Shown: positions 38,979-47,821 of the stretch, piece after piece
Layout: every line of letters begins with the position of its first letter
How positions within the stretch are numbered: position 1 is the stretch's first letter
Source: Dehalobacter sp.
GTDB taxonomy: Bacteria; Bacillota; Desulfitobacteriia; Desulfitobacteriales; Syntrophobotulaceae
DNA length: 64,000 nt
Reading direction: 5' to 3'
Assembly (NCBI GenBank): GCA_023667845.1
Contig: JAMPIU010000182.1
Span: 24,468 to 88,467, forward strand
Program-made: the position numbers and the translations under genes
The notes under the pieces: generated by a model
What the model saw: the letters and a program-made list of their open reading frames with translations, nothing else
The model's database searches: none
Told to the model about the DNA's origin: nothing

Positions 38979-39005
38979 AGGAAAATCATCGGAGGAGACC
39001 AATCC

Positions 39006-39875
39006 ATGCAGAAAAGCATTCACCTTAAAAAAAGTGAAATCATCGTTGAAAAAATACTCCTTCTCAGTGCTGTTGCTGCCATTTTTATCATTGCGCTGAT
39101 CGCTGTATTTGTCATCATTTCGGGTTGGCCTGTTTTGCAGAAAACAGGATTTTTCAATTTTGTCCTCGGAACAACATGGGATCCGACTCATGGTATTTAT
39201 GGGATCCTGCCAATGGTGGTCGGGTCCATACTTGTAACCTTGGGAGCGCTTGTTCTGGGAATTCCCTTCGGGGTCGCAGGAGCCATCTTTATGGCTGAGA
39301 TTGCCCCGCCTAAAGCAGCTAAGCTGATAAGACCTGCAATCGAACTGCTGGCTGGGATTCCATCGGTTGTCTACGGTTTTTATGGACTGGCAGTCATCGT
39401 TCCTTTAATCCGGAACCATTTTGGCGGAACAGGTTTTAGCATTTTGGCAGGATCCCTGATTCTGGCCATCATGATCCTGCCTACCATCCTGAATCTCTCC
39501 GAGACTGCGCTGCGCGCGGTTCCCAGCGAATATAAAGACGGATCCTATGCGCTGGGGGCCAATTACTGGCAGACTATCAAATGGATATCGCTGCCTGTAG
39601 CCCGCTCGGGCATCATCACAGGGGTCGTCCTTGGCATGTCAAGGGCAATCGGGGAAACCATGGCCGTCATCATGGTCACAGGCAACGTGACGCGTATACC
39701 CGGAACTTTATTTGACCCGATCCGTACGCTCACAGGAAATATCGTGATGGAAATGGGATATGCCTCAGGGGAACATCAACAAGCGCTATTTGCCACCGGT
39801 ATCATCCTGTTTATCTTTATCATGATCTTAAACCTGATCGTACAGTTTGGTGCAAAAGGCAGGTGGCAAAAATGA
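39006..39875 (+). CDS. pstC: Phosphate ABC transporter permease PstC
   Basis: A 289-residue six-helix permease. First helix about 22-45, then the inner-membrane domain with LVLGIPFGVAGAIFMAE, AIELLAGIPSVVYGFYGL and the coupling EAA-type loop ALGANYWQTIKWISLPVARSG. GGAGGAG 8 bases before ATG 39006; the longer frame from 38895 would run through the promoter and is rejected. It overlaps pstA by 4 bases (ATGA). Confidence 0.94.
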   Translation: MQKSIHLKKSEIIVEKILLLSAVAAIFIIALIAVFVIISGWPVLQKTGFFNFVLGTTWDPTHGIYGILPMVVGSILVTLGALVLGIPFGVAGAIFMAEIAPPKAAKLIRPAIELLAGIPSVVYGFYGLAVIVPLIRNHFGGTGFSILAGSLILAIMILPTILNLSETALRAVPSEYKDGSYALGANYWQTIKWISLPVARSGIITGVVLGMSRAIGETMAVIMVTGNVTRIPGTLFDPIRTLTGNIVMEMGYASGEHQQALFATGIILFIFIMILNLIVQFGAKGRWQK

Positions 39876-40717
39876 AAGCATCAGCCCGACTGGAAGAAAA
39901 AATAGCGAAATTATTACTCTGGTTGTTTGCGATTTGTACGCTTCTGGTTTTGTTCAGTATTATTGCGCATATTCTGATCAACGGAATCAGCGGGCTAAGC
40001 TGGGATTTTATCACCCAGGAACCGAAACGGATGGGCAAGGAAGGCGGAATTTTTTCCATCATTATCGGCACCATCTACTTGACAGTAGCAGGCATTGTTC
40101 TGGCAACACCTATAGGAGTTGGTGCAGCCATCTACCTGACGGAATACGTAAAAAAGGGCCGACTGGTACAAATCATCCGTTTTGCCACAGAAGCACTGGC
40201 TGCTGTACCTTCAATTATCTTCGGTTTATTTGGCTTTGTCCTGTTCGTTATTACCCTGAAGATGGGATGGTCCATTCTATCAGGTGCGCTGACACTGGCT
40301 TTTATGGTGCTGCCGACCATTATCAGAGCTGCTGAAGAAGGCATTAAAACAGTGCCGGACTCATACCGTGAAGGCAGTCTTGCGCTTGGCGCAACCAAAT
40401 GGTATACCATACGAAAAGTTGTTTTGCCTTCGGCGCTTCCCGGAATTGCAACCGGTGTTATCTTGGGGATTGGGAGGGCAATCGGAGAAACAGCGGCAGT
40501 CATCCTGACCGCAGGCAGTTCCTTAGGATTGCCGACTTCAATACTTGAACCGACCCGGACACTTTCCGTTCATCTCTATATCTTAGCGTCGGAGGGAATA
40601 TCAACCAAGAATGCCTATGCAAGTGCTACCGTGCTCATTATCGTGATCGTTATCATAAATTTTCTGGCCAATAGTCTTATGGGGAAGCTTGCAGGGCGAA
40701 ACGGCCAGAGTCACTGA
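39872..40717 (+). CDS. pstA: Phosphate ABC transporter permease PstA
   Basis: A 281-residue partner permease of PstC with the same fold: GISGLSWDFITQEPKRMG, VLATPIGVGAAIYLTEYV, EALAAVPSIIFGLFGFVLF and the coupling loop ALGATKWYTIRKVVLPSALP. The ATG overlaps the pstC stop (ATGA); a GTG 9 bases earlier is in frame but less likely. Confidence 0.94.
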   Translation: MKASARLEEKIAKLLLWLFAICTLLVLFSIIAHILINGISGLSWDFITQEPKRMGKEGGIFSIIIGTIYLTVAGIVLATPIGVGAAIYLTEYVKKGRLVQIIRFATEALAAVPSIIFGLFGFVLFVITLKMGWSILSGALTLAFMVLPTIIRAAEEGIKTVPDSYREGSLALGATKWYTIRKVVLPSALPGIATGVILGIGRAIGETAAVILTAGSSLGLPTSILEPTRTLSVHLYILASEGISTKNAYASATVLIIVIVIINFLANSLMGKLAGRNGQSH

Positions 40718-40736
40718 CAGAGAGAGGTGGTAATCA

Positions 40737-41513
40737 ATGTTAGCTAACTTAACAGAAACAAATAATAAAATGGTAACCAAAGACCTGGAATTGTATTATG
40801 GAAGCTTTCACGCTTTACACGCAATAAGCTTACCAATCCTTGCGAATCAGGTTACTGCGCTGATTGGACCCTCAGGGTGCGGCAAGTCCAGCTTCCTGAA
40901 AACGCTAAACCGTATGAATGACCTGGTCGAAGGAGCAACCGTCAAAGGAAATGTTTATCTCGACAATAAAGATATTTATACCTCGGATATTGATCCGGTG
41001 ACACTCCGCAAACGAATTGGAATGGTCTTTCAAAAGCCGAATCCGTTCCCAATGTCAATCTTTGACAATGTCGCCTATGGACCGCGGGCCCATGGCCTGA
41101 AAGATAAGCAGAAACTGAGTGAAATTGTTGAGAAAAGCCTTAAGGAAGCAGCTCTCTGGGATGAAGTTAAGGACCGGCTGAACCGTTCAGGGCTCCAATT
41201 ATCCGGCGGGCAGCAGCAGCGTCTTGTCATTGCGCGCTTACTGGCTGTGCAGCCTGAAGTCCTGCTGATGGACGAACCGGCATCGGCTCTGGATCCGATT
41301 TCCACGGCAAAGCTGGAAGACCTGATCCTTGATCTTAAAGAACAATACACCATCGTTATCGTTACCCATAACATGCAGCAGGCCGCCAGGATTTCAGACT
41401 ACACGGCATTTTTCCTGAACGGGGAAGTCATAGAATACGGCGTTACGAAAGAACTGTTTACCAAGCCTCTGGACAAAAGGACTGAGGACTATGTCACCGG
41501 AAGATTCGGATAA
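40737..41513 (+). CDS. pstB: Phosphate ABC transporter ATPase PstB
   Basis: A 258-residue ABC ATPase that powers PstCA. Walker [12 protein letters not shown]-loop [14 protein letters not shown], signature [15 protein letters not shown], Walker [13 protein letters not shown] and H-loop [13 protein letters not shown] are all intact; the PNPFP stretch is typical of PstB. AGAGAGGTGG precedes the start, 20 bases after pstA. Confidence 0.97.
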   Translation: MLANLTETNNKMVTKDLELYYGSFHALHAISLPILANQVTALIGPSGCGKSSFLKTLNRMNDLVEGATVKGNVYLDNKDIYTSDIDPVTLRKRIGMVFQKPNPFPMSIFDNVAYGPRAHGLKDKQKLSEIVEKSLKEAALWDEVKDRLNRSGLQLSGGQQQRLVIARLLAVQPEVLLMDEPASALDPISTAKLEDLILDLKEQYTIVIVTHNMQQAARISDYTAFFLNGEVIEYGVTKELFTKPLDKRTEDYVTGRFG

Positions 41514-41527
41514 GGAGGAAACGTATT

Positions 41528-42205
41528 ATGACCCGAAATTCATTTGCAACATCGCTGGAAGAACTGAGCCATGATGTCCTCATGATGGGTAATCTCGTGG
41601 AAAACGTCATCAGCTCCGCAATGAAATCACTTGAGGAAAGAGACTTGAAACTGGCAGAGAAGGTCCTGGCGGATGATGACATTGTGGATAATTTTCAGCT
41701 TGAGATCGAAGACAAATGTTTAACCATGCTAGCCCTGCAGCAGCCTATGGCCGGCGATTTGAGAACCATCGGGACCGCACTGAAGATTGTTACCGACCTC
41801 GAACGCATCGCCGACCACGCTGTCGATATCGCGGAAGTAACGATTAAATTAAGCGATGAGCCTTTGGTGAAGCCGCTGGTCGATATTCCTAAGATGGCAA
41901 AGCTGGCGCGGGAGATGCTCAGAGACAGTATCATTGCGTATACGAATAAAGATTTAAAAATGGCGCAAAGCCTGGCAGTGAAAGAAAAAGAGGTAGACCA
42001 ACTATACAGGTTGGTCTATGAAGATCTATTGCATTTAATGCAAAAAGACCAAAAAAATATTTCACAGGGTATCAATCTGCTGCTCGTTGCGCTTTCCCTA
42101 GAAAGGGTAGCCGACCATGTGACAAATCTGGGTGAATGGACCATCTATCTGGCCAGCGGCAAAAGAAAAGACCTGAATGATGATAATCTTGTTGATATGG
42201 AATGA
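41528..42205 (+). CDS. phoU: Phosphate signalling complex protein PhoU
   Basis: A 225-residue all-helical protein with two repeated three-helix bundles. The metal-binding E/DxxxD motifs are in DLERIADHAVDIAE and LERVADHVTNLGE. It links Pst transport to PhoR, damping the kinase when phosphate is plentiful. AAGGAGG upstream, 14 bases after pstB; last gene of the operon. Confidence 0.95.
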   Translation: MTRNSFATSLEELSHDVLMMGNLVENVISSAMKSLEERDLKLAEKVLADDDIVDNFQLEIEDKCLTMLALQQPMAGDLRTIGTALKIVTDLERIADHAVDIAEVTIKLSDEPLVKPLVDIPKMAKLAREMLRDSIIAYTNKDLKMAQSLAVKEKEVDQLYRLVYEDLLHLMQKDQKNISQGINLLLVALSLERVADHVTNLGEWTIYLASGKRKDLNDDNLVDME

Positions 42206-42258
42206 TCAATCTGCAATGATTGATGTTGAATGATAAATCAGTTCGCATGGAGGGATAT

Positions 42259-42301
42259 TTTTCCACAAAGTTGTCCACAGACTACGCACAATTGTGAATA
42301 A
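42259..42301. promoter_or_regulatory. Cluster of three DnaA-box-like sites
   Basis: TTTTCCACA (42259-42267) and TTGTCCACA (42271-42279) each differ from TTATNCACA by one base, and TGTGAATAA (42293-42301) is a perfect match on the other strand. They lie in the short gap between the convergent phoU and RACo genes. No dnaA, dnaN or parAB is near, so this is not evidence for oriC. Confidence 0.4.
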
Positions 42302-42328
42302 GTGTATATACAGGTATATGGTTTTTCA

Positions 42329-44227
42329 TTAATAACGCTGTCCTAAAGCGAGAGATTCCATGTATTCATCCTGGAAAAGCTCTTCGGTGGACAGCTCAAT
42401 ATGTTCGGCATCCCGGGCGAGACGATCTGCTCTGCTCATTTCAATGGTCGAAAGCAGGGCCATCTGGGCGCCGTTGCCTGCAGCGTTGCCAATGGATTGG
42501 ATTTTTTCGGCGGGGACCTGCGGCAGGAGGCCAATGCCAAGGGCGCTTTCTTTGGCGATATAGTTGCCAAACGCGCCTGCCAAATGAATCATTTCAAGAT
42601 CGTCCGGTTTGACACCGAGATGGATCATCAGGATCCGGACCCCTGCGAGCACGGCACCTTTGGCCAGCTGAAGTCCGCGGATATCCATTTGGGTGATCGT
42701 AATATTTTCCCCGGCGGCGGATTCTTTCCAGGCCAGGACAAACTCTCGAATCCCATTGTCATTCAGGATTCTGTCCCGAAGTGCCGGTGATAGTTCCTTC
42801 GAGGCGCTTGCGTGGTCGATGATACGTCCCTGCGAATTGATAATCGCGGCTTTGTGCATTTCGGAAATTGCATCAATCAAACCGGAACCGCAGATACCGC
42901 GTACAGGTTCGTTTTCTTTGCCGATGACCCCAAGTTCCACGTTGTCCGTAATCTTAACACGTTCGATTGCTCCGTCGGCAGCCCGCATGCCAAATTTGAT
43001 TCCGGCACCTTCAAAGGCCGGACCGGCTGCAGTAGAACAGGTCAGAATCCTTCCCTTTCCAGCTAAAACCATTTCCCCATTCGTTCCGATATCGATAAAG
43101 AGATGAATGCCTTTCAATTGGTCAATTTGCCCCGAAAGCATGACACCGACCGTATCGGAACCGACATAGCCCGCGACAATCGGCAGGACGGTGACTGGTG
43201 CATCGCTTAGAATCCGGAGTCCCAGCTCGGAAGCCTTGACGGTGACCGCCTGGCGGAAGCCCGGGATAAAAGGTGCAGGACCCAGATAGGTTGGGTCAAT
43301 ACCGAGGAATAAATGGCTCATTGTGGTATTGCCGACGACAACAGCTTGGTAAATCTCCTCGAGGGCAATGCCTTTCTGCCTGCACATATTGGCGATGATC
43401 TGATTTAAACCTTCGACAACCTGTATCTGCAGTTGAACCAAGCCGTCGGGGTGATCCGAGGCATAGTTGATTCTGGAAATGACATCAGCTCCCGCGCCCT
43501 GCTGAGGATTGGTTATTGCCTCACGCGCAATAATTTTCCCGTTGTTTAAATTCATCAAATAAGCCACCACGGTCGTAGTTCCAATGTCAATGGCCAAGCC
43601 GAAGATCCGGTCCAGCGTATTTCCGGATTCGACAGCCAGCAGGTCATTTCCGGCAGTAACAGCCGTAACCTGGAAAGAAGCATCACGCAGAATCCTGGGC
43701 AATTTGGCGGCAATCCCGCGGTTAAAACGCAGCGAAGCAGCCGATGCGGGAAGTGCCGCAGCCAAACGTTCCCAATCGGAACGCTGATCTGAAGTGCTTG
43801 GAACACTCACGTGTACAGCATGTTTGTGTACCAGCGGTGCAAGTTCACGGACACGGTTGTCATCTTCAAGTCGTGTTTTGCGGTCAAAGACATCTTTTTG
43901 TTCGATCAGGATGATCTGCCTGTCGGATTCGACAGTTCGTTTGCAGGCCAGGACAACACCAGCGTCAATTTGTTCAGCGCTTAAGAATTTTTTTTCTTCC
44001 GGCAGCGGTTCAGTACGGTCTTCCAGGGGCAGGATGACGCGGCATTTGCCGCAGGTTCCTTTGCCGCCGCAGGCGCTATGAAGATCTACGCCGGCAGTGA
44101 TTGCCGCCTGAAGGATAGTACTGCCGGACGGAACTGTGCCGACACATTCGCCTCCTTGACAGGCGGACTTCTGAAAAGTGACATTGACCATTTTCACCGT
44201 CTTGGAACGATGCTTATCCTGACTCAT
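42329..44227 (-). CDS. Corrinoid-protein reactivase-like ASKHA protein with 2Fe-2S domain (RACo/DUF4445)
   Basis: About 632 residues. The N-terminal ferredoxin domain shows HSACGGKGTCGKC and a later ACKRTV cysteine (2Fe-2S), a linker follows, and then an ATPase of the acetate kinase/actin type with FGLAIDIGTTTVVAYLM, VVVGNTTMSHLF, LFIDIGTNGEMVLAGKG, CGSGLIDAI and LAGAFGNYI. Such proteins use ATP to reduce Co(II) corrinoid proteins back to active Co(I) in methyltransferase systems. No corrinoid protein or methyltransferase is nearby, so the partner is unknown. The start at 44227 follows GGGGAGGG; an upstream in-frame extension of 77 codons looks non-coding. Confidence 0.85.
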   Translation of the reverse strand: MSQDKHRSKTVKMVNVTFQKSACQGGECVGTVPSGSTILQAAITAGVDLHSACGGKGTCGKCRVILPLEDRTEPLPEEKKFLSAEQIDAGVVLACKRTVESDRQIILIEQKDVFDRKTRLEDDNRVRELAPLVHKHAVHVSVPSTSDQRSDWERLAAALPASAASLRFNRGIAAKLPRILRDASFQVTAVTAGNDLLAVESGNTLDRIFGLAIDIGTTTVVAYLMNLNNGKIIAREAITNPQQGAGADVISRINYASDHPDGLVQLQIQVVEGLNQIIANMCRQKGIALEEIYQAVVVGNTTMSHLFLGIDPTYLGPAPFIPGFRQAVTVKASELGLRILSDAPVTVLPIVAGYVGSDTVGVMLSGQIDQLKGIHLFIDIGTNGEMVLAGKGRILTCSTAAGPAFEGAGIKFGMRAADGAIERVKITDNVELGVIGKENEPVRGICGSGLIDAISEMHKAAIINSQGRIIDHASASKELSPALRDRILNDNGIREFVLAWKESAAGENITITQMDIRGLQLAKGAVLAGVRILMIHLGVKPDDLEMIHLAGAFGNYIAKESALGIGLLPQVPAEKIQSIGNAAGNGAQMALLSTIEMSRADRLARDAEHIELSTEELFQDEYMESLALGQRY

Positions 44228-44540
44228 TTGCTGAAACCCTCCCCAATTAATGATTGTATTTCTTAATTGGTATTTATCCTCTGCATATTCTCTGTTGACG
44301 GAAATAATAACGATATGAATTCGGTAAGACGCCCTCAAATGATAATAGAGTTCGCCATGATACCTATATGGGGTATATAAAAAAGTATAAGTCAAATTCC
44401 TTTTGTTTGTCAATAATGATAACTGGACAACGCTAACGATATAATGAACCCTATACAAACAATGAAATAATCGCTAAAATATACATTGGTGTTGTGAATC
44501 CGTACTTATTTATTCAGATTTATTCAGAGGAGAATCATCA
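44228..44540. other. Divergent promoter region
   Basis: AT-rich, no gene. A TATAAT (44440-44445) lies about 95 bases before the DUF445 gene with no good -35. The decamer tttattcaga occurs twice in a row just before its ribosome site. Confidence 0.35.
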
Positions 44541-45440
44541 ATGAATCTAATCCAAATTGCAGCGGGACCGGTTATCGGCGCTATCATCGGTTATGTCACA
44601 AACTACATCGCGGTTAAGATGCTCTTTCGGCCCATCAACCCGATTAAAATCGGAAACTGGACATTGCCGTTTACGCCTGGCATTTTTCCGAAGAGAAAGG
44701 GGCAGCTTGCCAAAGCATTGGGCAATGCGGTTGGAAACAACCTTTTAACCAGTAAAGACGTAGAGAATATGTTCTTGTCGGAAAACATAAAAAACACAAT
44801 CGTTCAGGAAATCAGCAGCTCACTTTATGAAATGGATGAGCGTCATACCCTAAAGAATATCTTCACTGGGTTTGTTTCACAGGATGCCTATCAGGTTCTG
44901 AGAGAACAAGCCGAAAACATCATTTGCAGCAAGATCATGTCCGGGGTTTCCAGGATGGATGTGGGAACAATCATTGCACGGGAGGGCAGACGAGCAATGA
45001 AGGAGAAAATCCATGGGACGATGCTCGCGCTGATGGTCAATGACCAATTGATTGCTTCCGTGGCTGCTCCGATCGGAGCAAAGGTAGATGCATACATCCA
45101 GGAAAACGGTCAGGACACGATTCGGTCCATTGTAAGAGAAGAACTGGCGGTTCTTGAGAATCAGCCCGTAGCGACATTCATGCAAAAAATTGAGATTGAG
45201 GAAAAACATCTTACCAGTATGGTTGACAGAATCTATTCGGTATTCGTGCAGAAAAAGCTTGGAGGCTATATCCAACAGTTTGATATAGCCGGTGTTGTCG
45301 AAAAAAAGGTCAATGATATGGATGTTCTGGAGATTGAGAGACTTGTGCTTTCGGTAATGAAAAACGAGTTGAACGCCGTTGTTAATTTGGGAGCCTTGAT
45401 TGGTTTCGTGATTGGGCTGTTGAACTTATTGTTAAAATAA
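44541..45440 (+). CDS. DUF445 family membrane protein
   Basis: A 299-residue protein with an N-terminal helix (AAGPVIGAIIGYVTNYIAVKM), the family signature MLFRPINPIK and LPFTPGIFPKRKGQLAKALG, a long helical middle region and a C-terminal helix (LGALIGFVIGLLNLLL). Resembles Bacillus YheB/YtpR-neighbour DUF445 proteins. Function unknown; in Bacillus the family has been tied to cell-surface or spore contexts only loosely. CAGAGGAGA sets the start. Convergent with the pyrophosphatase gene, one base apart. Confidence 0.8.
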   Translation: MNLIQIAAGPVIGAIIGYVTNYIAVKMLFRPINPIKIGNWTLPFTPGIFPKRKGQLAKALGNAVGNNLLTSKDVENMFLSENIKNTIVQEISSSLYEMDERHTLKNIFTGFVSQDAYQVLREQAENIICSKIMSGVSRMDVGTIIAREGRRAMKEKIHGTMLALMVNDQLIASVAAPIGAKVDAYIQENGQDTIRSIVREELAVLENQPVATFMQKIEIEEKHLTSMVDRIYSVFVQKKLGGYIQQFDIAGVVEKKVNDMDVLEIERLVLSVMKNELNAVVNLGALIGFVIGLLNLLLK

Positions 45441-45441
45441 C

Positions 45442-47079
45442 TCATTGGTCAACAGCTGCTGAAATTAAAGGAACAACCTGTTTCTTTCTGGAAACGATGC
45501 CGGGGAGGCAGACGCTGTTTTCGCCCAGATCAACGTTAAAAGCAAGCGAGATTAATTCTTTTTCTTCTCCGGAAAATAAGACTTCTGAGGCCTGGTCAAG
45601 AATATCGGTCACAAAAAGCATCAGCAAATGATAGCCTTTTTCGGCACAAAGCTGTTTCATGAACGCAATCAGTGAATCTTCCATCTCCGAGATCTTTTCC
45701 TTGTCCATGGTGAAGACCTGCCCGATTCCAATCCTGTATTTGCCAAAGGCATAATCTTTGAAATCCTGATAAAATATCTCCTTGAGTGTTTTTCCCTGCA
45801 GAGAAGAGCCTTCTTTAAACATTTGATTGGCGTACTTGTCCATATCGTCAATTCCGGCTATTTCTGCCAGCTTTTCGGCCGTCATCCTGTCGACGTAGGT
45901 ACTGGTCGGAGATTTGAATTTCAGCGTATCGGACAGGATGGCGGAGCAAAGAATTCCGGCGATGCTCTTCGAAGGACGAATTCCCATCTCAAAAAACATA
46001 TTGGCAACAATGGTCGAGGTACTGCCTACCGGTTCGTTGCGAAGGAAAATCGGACTGGCCGTCTGAATATCACCGAGTCGATGGTGATCAATAATCTCAA
46101 GGATTTCTGCCTCTTCAATGCCATTGACAGTCTGGGATTTTTCGTTGTGATCCACCAGAATAACGTTTTTCTTTCTCTGTGAAATCAGATGATATCTGGA
46201 GATAAATCCTTGGATCCGATTATTGTCATCAACAATCGGATAGCTCCGGTATCTGGTTTTTAACATTTTATCCTGAATATCGTCAATAAAGTCATCAATG
46301 TTAAACGATATAAGGTTCTGGCTGGTCATGACGGCACCTACCGGTATGCTCTGATTCACCAGCCTTACGGTCGTATAGGTGTCAATCGGAGTCGTTAACA
46401 AAACAATGTTCCTGCTGCGGGCTTCTTCGATCAGCTCTTGTGACGGATCTCCGCCGCAGGTGATGATCAGGCAGGTGGTACCGTATTCCAGGGCTTTCAA
46501 CTGGATATCCAGCCGGTTTCCCGTGATCACAATATCACCCGGCTCAACAAACGAATGCAAGTCATCCGGTTCAACAGCAGCAACCACAACCTTGCCGGTC
46601 GTCTCGAAATCTTCCTGGGAACCGCAGATCAATGTCGCATTCAGCGTTTCGGCTATATTGCGCAGGGTCGTTCTCGTTGAAGCGATGGTGTTGTTGTCCA
46701 AGGCATCCATATAATTATTGGTAATATCGGATAGAGTTACAATTCCTAAAAGCCGCTCATGATCATCAATAACGGGAATCGTTTTGATATTGTTTTTTTT
46801 CATAAGGTGCCAGGCTGTTTTAATCGAAATATCCGATGATACGGGAAAAGCCTGATCAACGTTTAAATCTGCCACCTGGGTTTTGACTGTAAAAAGATGT
46901 TCCGGAATTTCGACGCCGAAATGCTTCAGAACAAATTCAGTTTCCCGGTTAATATCACCGAGCCTTTTGGGCACAGCATTCACGCCGAGTTTTTTTTTGA
47001 GTTCCGCGTAGGCGATTGCAGAACATATGGAATCTGTATCCGGATTCTTATGCCCGGTGACAAATACTAATTTATCCAT
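45442..47079 (-). CDS. ppaC: CBS/DRTGG-regulated manganese-dependent inorganic pyrophosphatase
   Basis: A 545-residue family II PPase. DHH part: TGHKNPDTDSICSAIAYAE, then after the insert ILVDHNE, EIIDHHRLGD, GSTSTIVANMF and ILSDTLKFKSPT; DHHA2 domain at the C-terminus with RKKQVV. The insert (about residues 70-300) holds two CBS motifs (MKKNNIKTIPVIDD, ITNNYMDALD) flanking a DRTGG domain, which in characterised clostridial enzymes binds adenine nucleotides and diadenosine polyphosphates to tune activity. It hydrolyses cytosolic PPi and would compete with the ion-pumping HppA at 6.4-8.4 kb. Confidence 0.93.
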   Translation of the reverse strand: MDKLVFVTGHKNPDTDSICSAIAYAELKKKLGVNAVPKRLGDINRETEFVLKHFGVEIPEHLFTVKTQVADLNVDQAFPVSSDISIKTAWHLMKKNNIKTIPVIDDHERLLGIVTLSDITNNYMDALDNNTIASTRTTLRNIAETLNATLICGSQEDFETTGKVVVAAVEPDDLHSFVEPGDIVITGNRLDIQLKALEYGTTCLIITCGGDPSQELIEEARSRNIVLLTTPIDTYTTVRLVNQSIPVGAVMTSQNLISFNIDDFIDDIQDKMLKTRYRSYPIVDDNNRIQGFISRYHLISQRKKNVILVDHNEKSQTVNGIEEAEILEIIDHHRLGDIQTASPIFLRNEPVGSTSTIVANMFFEMGIRPSKSIAGILCSAILSDTLKFKSPTSTYVDRMTAEKLAEIAGIDDMDKYANQMFKEGSSLQGKTLKEIFYQDFKDYAFGKYRIGIGQVFTMDKEKISEMEDSLIAFMKQLCAEKGYHLLMLFVTDILDQASEVLFSGEEKELISLAFNVDLGENSVCLPGIVSRKKQVVPLISAAVDQ

Positions 47080-47163
47080 CCTTTATTCTCCTATTCTTTA
47101 TCCGAATCTATTTCCCTAAATTCTATCCTATCATTGTATAATAAAAAGTATAAATTCAAAAGA

Positions 47164-47199
47164 AGCAATCTTCAAAGCAATCTTCAAAGCAATCTTCAA
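47164..47199. repeat. 12-bp tandem repeat, three exact copies
   Basis: agcaatcttcaa is repeated three times without change in the spacer upstream of the queDEC promoter. Confidence 0.9.
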
Positions 47200-47231
47200 A
47201 AGCCGTCTTCCCCAAATACCAACAAAGCTCA

Positions 47232-47260
47232 TTTACAGATCAACGTTGGCATGATATGCT
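47232..47260 (+). promoter_or_regulatory. Promoter of queD-queE-queC
   Basis: TTTACA (47232-47237), a 17-base spacer and TATGCT (47255-47260), about 20 bases before the riboswitch stem. Confidence 0.65.
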
Positions 47261-47279
47261 TAATTTATGAATAAAATAA

Positions 47280-47322
47280 AGACAGTTCGAAATCCATCCT
47301 GTCTCTAAACAAAACTAGGACC
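47280..47322 (+). promoter_or_regulatory. preQ1-I riboswitch aptamer
   Basis: Stem agacag / ctgtct encloses the loop ttcgaaatccatc and is followed by the A-rich tail aaacaaaactagga, the arrangement of the class I preQ1 aptamer (stem, conserved loop, then A-tract and pseudoknot strand). It sits directly before a terminator and the queDEC genes, so preQ1 binding should end transcription early. Confidence 0.88.
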
Positions 47323-47347
47323 ACTACCGTCTTGGGTAGTTTTTTTG
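47323..47347 (+). terminator. Riboswitch-controlled terminator
   Basis: Stem actacc / ggtagt with a 6-base loop and a run of seven T, one base after the aptamer. This is the expression platform of the preQ1 switch. Confidence 0.85.
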
Positions 47348-47395
47348 TTTGGAGAGCAGCAGCTCTTTTTTTGTTTCTTGGGGAGGTTGCATGAT

Positions 47396-47821
47396 ATGTA
47401 CATGTTGAAGGTGGAAAACAGTTTTGACAGCGCGCACTTTCTGGCAGGCCATCCAGGCAAGTGCCGGAACATTCATGGCCACAGCTGGCGAGTGGTTGTG
47501 GAAATCGAATCTGAAACACTCGCAGATGAAGGAGAAGCCAGGGGGATGATTGTTGATTTCAGCCAGCTGAAAGCGGATCTCAAACAGCTGGCGGATGACT
47601 ACGATCATGCTTTGCTTGTGGAAAACGGAACGCTGCGAAAAAGTACGCTGGAACATCTTATTCAGGACGGATTCCGGGTCATTGAGGTGCCTTTCAGGAC
47701 AACAGCCGAAAATTTTGCCAGGTGCTTTTACGAGGCTTTGGCCGATAAAGGATATCAAATGACCAGGGTCAGTGTATTCGAAACGCCCGCGAATTGCGCG
47801 GTCTATGAAGGCAGATGGTGA
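47396..47821 (+). CDS. queD: 6-carboxytetrahydropterin synthase QueD
   Basis: A 141-residue PTPS-family enzyme converting 7,8-dihydroneopterin triphosphate to 6-carboxy-tetrahydropterin, the first committed step toward preQ0. Zinc ligands and catalytic residues: FDSAHFL, GKCRNIHGHSW (Cys and two His), VDFSQLK, DYDHALL and PTAENFA-like FRTTAENFARC. GGGAGG (47380-47385) supports ATG 47396 or 47402. Overlaps queE by 7 bases. Confidence 0.94.
   Translation: MYMLKVENSFDSAHFLAGHPGKCRNIHGHSWRVVVEIESETLADEGEARGMIVDFSQLKADLKQLADDYDHALLVENGTLRKSTLEHLIQDGFRVIEVPFRTTAENFARCFYEALADKGYQMTRVSVFETPANCAVYEGRW

Noticed and set aside
38895..39005. Extended N-terminus for PstC
   Set aside because: The extension would be translated through the PhoP box and promoter; a strong ribosome site marks ATG 39006.
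42259..42301. Chromosomal replication origin
   Set aside because: DnaA-box-like sites alone are not enough; dnaA, dnaN, gidA, rpmH and an AT-rich unwinding region are not here.
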